Shown here: positions 59,351 through 64,000 of the stretch, piece after piece
How the letters are laid out: the number at the start of each line of letters is the position of its first letter
Position numbering within the stretch: the first letter of the stretch is position 1
Source: Pterobdella sp. o SKG-2022
Taxonomy: Eukaryota; Annelida; Clitellata; Hirudinida; Piscicolidae
Direction of reading: 5' to 3'
Assembly (NCBI GenBank): GCA_964035795.1
Contig: OZ038327.1
Location: 2,197,353-2,261,352 of the forward strand
Length of the DNA stretch: 64,000 bases
The notes under the pieces: model-generated
The model's input: the letters and a program-made list of their open reading frames with translations, nothing else
Told to the model about the DNA's origin: nothing
Database searches by the model: none
Program-made: the position numbers and the translations under genes

Positions 59351-60309
59351 TATATAGAAGTTATATATTGAAATTAACGTTAGTTCATATGTATTAATGA
59401 ATATGTTTATATATAGTTATATATGCGTGTATATTTGTGTTATATTTATGTTTGTATGGTTTCTTATAGATTATTATATTATTATTATTATTATAGATTA
59501 TTATATTTTTCTTGTTATTCTATTATTATTATTATTTGTTTAACAATCTTTGGTTGTTCTACAGTATTTTTTTTCTCGATTTTTATAGAAATCTTTTATT
59601 TCGATCATTTTTTATGAGATTATTTCAATTATTATTATTTACGTTATTTTTAATTTTTCAATTTTTATTGTTTTTATTATGTTACACCACCACCTTGTTT
59701 GTGAATTTTGTTTGCAAAGTGTTTCACGTCGTGCGCTTCTTGTCCGTGAATTTTAAATAAAATAACGAAAATTTTAACTCCATTTGTATCGATTTCACCT
59801 GCTAAAAGATGACTCGAAAGATCTTTAGAATCTATCTAAAGTCCATTGAGTTAGGGGGGACTTTTTATTGGTTAGTTGGTGAGATGGTGGAGAGTTAGTA
59901 AGTTATTGGGTAGATCATCAACCTCATCATCATCGTTTTACGTCCATTTCCATTGGTTGGATGGAAATGGTAATAGATTATGTAATGAGCTTAAAACAGT
60001 TTGGTAGTTCGTAGTCAATTGGTCAAGAAAGGTGTGGTTATGTTTTTAAAGGGTTACTTGGAGAGTTAGTCTTAGATACTTAATTAAAAACAACAGACGC
60101 TAAAAATTTTACCCAGACCGGAATTCGAACCCCGTGGCTATAAAACACCAAAAAAAAAAAATATTTCATGAATCAGAGGGTAATAATTGGATACTGAAAA
60201 TGATGTTTGTGATGATAACAGATGGAATCCTTCTATTTAAGGTGTAGGTAATTAGAGGATTATAGAAATAAGGATAGTGGAAATGAAGAAATGACTATAA
60301 AGACAAGGT

Positions 60310-60580
60310 TGGTGATGATGAAGAGGAAGATGATGATGATAAAGAAGAAGATGATGATGAAGAAGAAGATGATGATGAAGAAGAAGATGATGATGAAGAT
60401 GATTATGATGAAGAAGAAAAAGAGGATGATGAAGAAGAAGAGGATGATGAAGATGATTGTGATGAAAATAAAGATGGTGTTGATGATGAAGAAGAGGAAG
60501 AAAAAGAAGAAGAAGATGATGATAAGGATGATGAAAATAAAGATGGTGTTGATGATGAAGAGGATGAAAAAGACGACGAT
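60310..60580 (+). repeat. GAA/GAT purine-rich tandem block
   Basis: GATGATGATGAAGAAGAAGA-type units over about 270 bp. In one plus frame this would encode a run of Asp/Glu, but the frame has no start, splice or conserved context, so it is treated as a repeat. Confidence 0.8.
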
Positions 60581-62119
60581 GCAAGACTAGATTCCTATAT
60601 AAACAATCAAGCGAAATGAATAGGAAGGTCTAACTATTTTCACATGTGTGTGTCTTGAGAAAAGTTAACTTAGATTACAACACGTTTTAAAACTTTTTGA
60701 AATCACTTGATGAACTTTTGAATGCATTATATGAGAAAAGGTTGTGTCTGTGAATTGCCACACACATGCTTAGACATAAGTAGCTAAGTCTTTATATAAA
60801 AGCACATAGACACACACATACAAAAACATATAAAACATAAACATACTCATACACACACAAACACACGTATACACACGGAGCATTTAGAGAGCAATAGAAA
60901 ACTTTATTAATTTCCCATCGCACCATTATCAAAACATTCCTCCTATGCGAGATTCCTTATTTAGTATCTTTAGTTCTGTTGTGTGTTTCTGTGTCTGTAT
61001 GTGTTTTTTTGTGAGATCATGTGTGTGTGAATCTGCATACCTACAAAGAATGTTTGTATATGTGGGTATAATTCTAAACGTGTGTATGTGTGTGTTGTTA
61101 TATCTCATATTTGGGTAAGTACGTGTATAAAACGTACGTGAAGACATAAACTTGTTCTGGTAAACAGCCCCTATAAACATATTTCAACTCTCCGTTTAGT
61201 TTGAATTTAAATGCCAAACAAAAACATATCACCAAAGAGCATTTTTAACAAATAAAATAAAAGGTAGAAGTTTTAAAAAAAATCATTTAGAAATTCAAAA
61301 AATTAGCTGAACCAATCAGATTTTACGGTTTTTCTAAAAATAGTTGCCTTTCAAACTTGGCCAGTTTTCTGAGTTTCATGCTTTTCGACCGAAAATGGTT
61401 TTTAAAAAATTTTAAAATTATTAATTTTAAAAAATTATTTAGGTTAAAAGAAAAAAATTTGAATAGAATTAAAATCACCTGAAACCATTATTTATACAAA
61501 ATTCATCCTCATAGTGAATATAATAAGAGTATAGAAAAAAACAAACAAAAAAGAAAACAATAAATAAATAGAAGGAACGATGATAACAATAGAACAAAGG
61601 TAAATAGATAACAATTGGTTTGAATAAATTTAATATTTGGGTTGCGTTGCGAGGATGAAGAAGAAAAAGAAAAGGAAGAAGATGATGAGGATGAAGAATA
61701 AGATGGTGATGAAGAGAAAGAAGAAAAAGAAGAGAAATAGATGATAAGAAGAAAAAAAAATTTTGAAGAAGAGGAAGAGGAGGAATGAAGAATTGGTAAT
61801 GGTGAAGATAAAATGAAGATAATGGTGATGAAAATTAAAGATTTAATGGTTATAAAACTTGTGGTCACAACTATGAATATAGAAATATATATAGTACAAC
61901 TACAAACATAATAATAAATATAATCAATTGAAAAAGTAAGGGGGAAACTAATATTTTAAGTAATCATTAAAAAATAAAGGTGAAAACCCAACGATTAATA
62001 ATCAAAATATCACTAGTTAATGTGAAAGAAAAAACAACATTTAACACCTAAAAACAGTGGTTATCAATTGGTAAGAGGAATATGAATGATAACCAATAAA
62101 GAGAAAGATGTCAAAATTA

Positions 62120-62300
62120 GTAAAAAATAAATTAATTAATAAAATAAATATAGAATAAATATATTGCTAAAAAAATATAAAATAAATTAATTTTTAAAAA
62201 ATATATAAAATAAATTAATTTTTAAAAAATATATAAAATAAATTAATTTTTAAAAAATAGATAAAATAAATTAATTAATAAAATAAATATAGATAATAAT
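62120..62300 (+). repeat. AT-rich tandem repeat
   Basis: Three to four units of about 38 bp built around AAATAAATTAATTTTTAAAA followed by AATATATA, nearly identical to each other. Confidence 0.85.
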
Positions 62301-62659
62301 TAATAAAGGAAAATGCCGATTTCTGCTGCAAACTAATCCAAAGGGCATTTCTGTTCGTTTATTTTTTCTAACTCAATTTTCACCTACTTAAACAAACAAA
62401 TAATCTTCTGTCTGTGTGTGTATGTACGTGGTTGAGTGTATGTTTGTGTGTTTGTATGTCTGTGTTTTTGGCTGTGTGTGTATGTGTGTTGATTGTTGGG
62501 TCAGTTTGAGGTTTGTGCGTGACAAAAAGGGTTATTTTGTCTGTGGAATACTTATTATGTTTTGTGCTCGTTGATGTGTTTATATGTATTTAAATGAGCA
62601 TAATAAAGTATACGTGTCTTTAAAGCCCACAAAAAAACACGTACACACGTACAAACACA

Positions 62660-63120
62660 CACAGGGCTAATGAAGATATCATATGCTATCATAAAACCCT
62701 CATCAATTTCTTTTCAAAACATATTGTTTGACCAATCGCCATTATCTATCCATCTATCCCTAAACATAAGCCAATGGCGAAAAGAGGTCAACGTTAAGTT
62801 GAATGCGTTAAACCTGTTCAAAGAAGATAAAGAAAAGGACAAAAAGGACCGCAAGAAAGAAAACTCAGGGACTATAACAGATCTTAAATGTCTTCAATGC
62901 AACAAGGTCTGCCTTAACAAGACTGGTTTAGCGAATCACATCAGACTATCACAAACCACTGACTTTCAAGCAACAATAATTTGTCAATTCTGTGGTAATA
63001 AATTCAAAAAACAAGGAATGCCGAATCATAAGAAGAAATGTCAAAAAACAGCAACACATACCCTTTCTGCACCTGCCTGAAGGTGGATGAATCCAGCTGA
63101 AGAAGAAGAAGATCCATCTA
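62660..63120 (+). mobile_element. 3' end of a zinc-knuckle LINE (degenerate)
   Basis: The plus frame to the stop at 63078-63080 gives SQWRKEVNVKLNALNLF, a Lys-rich linker, CLQCNKVCLNKTGLANHIRL and CQFCGNKFKKQGMPNHKKKC. Two C-x2-C...H fingers at the extreme C-terminus, just after a basic linker and before a GAAGAAGAAGAAG tail and simple repeat, are typical of the end of ORF2 in several non-LTR retrotransposon groups. No RT or endonuclease sequence remains upstream. The alternative is a terminal exon of a host zinc-finger gene, since CACACACAG precedes it as a possible acceptor. Confidence 0.55.
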
Positions 63121-64000
63121 TCCATCCATTCATTCATCCATCCATCTTTTCTTTCATTCCTTTATTCGTTCATTCATTAACCCAATTATTTATTCATTAT
63201 TTTGTATAACTATTCACGATTTATCTGCTTTCATTATCCACTTATATTGAACCCGTCAGAATAATTTTATCACCAATTGTCTTTTTCATTATTAAATTCT
63301 TTTAAAGTTCTCCAACAACATGTCAATCTATCATATATTTTTCAACCACCTTTCCACCCATTTACTCACTCATTTATTCACCAACCTACCCATCCAATCA
63401 TCCAACCAGCCCACCCATCCATAAATCAACTCACCGACCCACCATCACATCCCATCTTCTTCATCAAAAAAACCCACCCATCCAACTATCCACCCAACCA
63501 AATACCCACCACCTCATCCACCAAAAAGCGCACCGACCCACCATCCCACCTATCCCATCAGCTACCCATCCACACTCCAACCCTCACCCATTCACATTTC
63601 AACCATCATCCACCAACCCACTCATCCACCATCAACCATCCACCGCCCACCCACATCACCAATCCACCTGATGAAGCTACCTAGCATATGCCTCTAATCG
63701 ACCTTTGACGTCATACTAATACGTCACCAAGCACAATGAATAATAAAAATAATAATAAATGTTATTATGGTATTATTTTTATTTTCATTAAAGGAGTAAA
63801 AATCAAAAAAAAGTACACAAAGAAAATAAAAAAGGTAATTATTTAGTATATAACAATAATACTACTAAACCAAAAAATATAACTAACAAACCATCAATAA
63901 AAACACAATAAAATTAAAAAAAAGTTTAATTAATTATGATGAGGTGATTATAGTGATGACAATGGCCATATTATGGCGTATCATGACTCGGTTGTTAACC
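63121..64000. other. (CCAT)n-like DNA and AT-rich end of window
   Basis: CCATCCATTCATT and CCACCCACC-type degenerate repeats run to about 63680, with no gene. The Pro/His/Thr-rich frame at 63277-63684 is a translation of this repeat. Confidence 0.7.

Noticed and set aside
60252..60590. His-rich and Met/Lys-rich proteins
   Set aside because: GAA/GAT repeat; no splice or start context.
62660..63080. Host C2H2 zinc-finger transcription factor
   Set aside because: Not fully excluded, but the finger spacing, basic linker and GAAGAAGAAG tail fit a retrotransposon ORF2 end better, and no other exons were found.
63277..63684. Pro/His-rich 135-residue protein
   Set aside because: Degenerate (CCAT)n/(CCACC)n repeat without splice sites or homologs.

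Overview
This is an AT-rich, intron-bearing animal nuclear sequence. Genes have many small exons, introns mostly of 60-1100 bp, Asn/Gln/Ser-rich protein inserts, long tri- and tetranucleotide microsatellites and scattered retroelements. The recognisable proteins are bilaterian housekeeping, signalling or developmental genes. The compact introns, the tRNA-derived SINE and the CCATGCTAGCATGG-type dispersed repeat suggest a lophotrochozoan, perhaps a leech-like annelid. That assignment is inference, not proof.

Layout. (1) 1-1055 (+): 3' end of protein phosphatase methylesterase 1. (2) 1301-5583 (+): a complete endophilin-A gene in 11 exons. (3) 5.6-9.5 kb: no gene, but a long inverted-repeat element and a 5'-truncated CR1/L2-like LINE. 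(4) 9514-14893 (+): a 13-exon gene I do not recognise. It encodes a 1304-residue type I membrane protein with a signal peptide, three one-exon Ig-like modules, one TM helix and a ~955-residue cytoplasmic region made of four tandem two-exon A/B helical repeats. (5) 15.6-16.8 kb (-): a decayed Penelope-like element in which the N-terminal reverse-transcriptase region is fused in frame to the GIY-YIG endonuclease, with the catalytic core missing. (6) 19410-25516 (-): a complete TRIM2/TRIM3-type RING, B-box, coiled-coil, interrupted filamin, NHL gene. (7) 27425-31300 (-): GPN3. (8) 32367-34057 (-): EMC7, divergent from (9) 34481-44039 (+): a 28-exon coiled-coil protein of 998 residues. (10) 44.0-52.9 kb: repeat-rich intergenic DNA with a few unassigned coding-like fragments. 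(11) 52926-56816 (+): a FoxC forkhead factor whose DNA-binding domain is split by two introns. (12) 56.8-64 kb: microsatellites, minisatellites and the 3' end of a zinc-knuckle LINE.

Exon models were built by hand from splice dinucleotides, reading-frame continuity and family similarity. In every complete gene the summed exon lengths are an exact multiple of three. The genes do not form one pathway. PPME1 (phosphatase regulation), endophilin (membrane curvature), GPN3 (RNA polymerase II assembly and import), EMC7 (ER membrane insertion), TRIM2/3 (ubiquitin ligase) and FoxC (mesodermal transcription factor) are independent neighbours. The main novelty candidate is the Ig/TM/tandem-repeat receptor at 9.5-14.9 kb.
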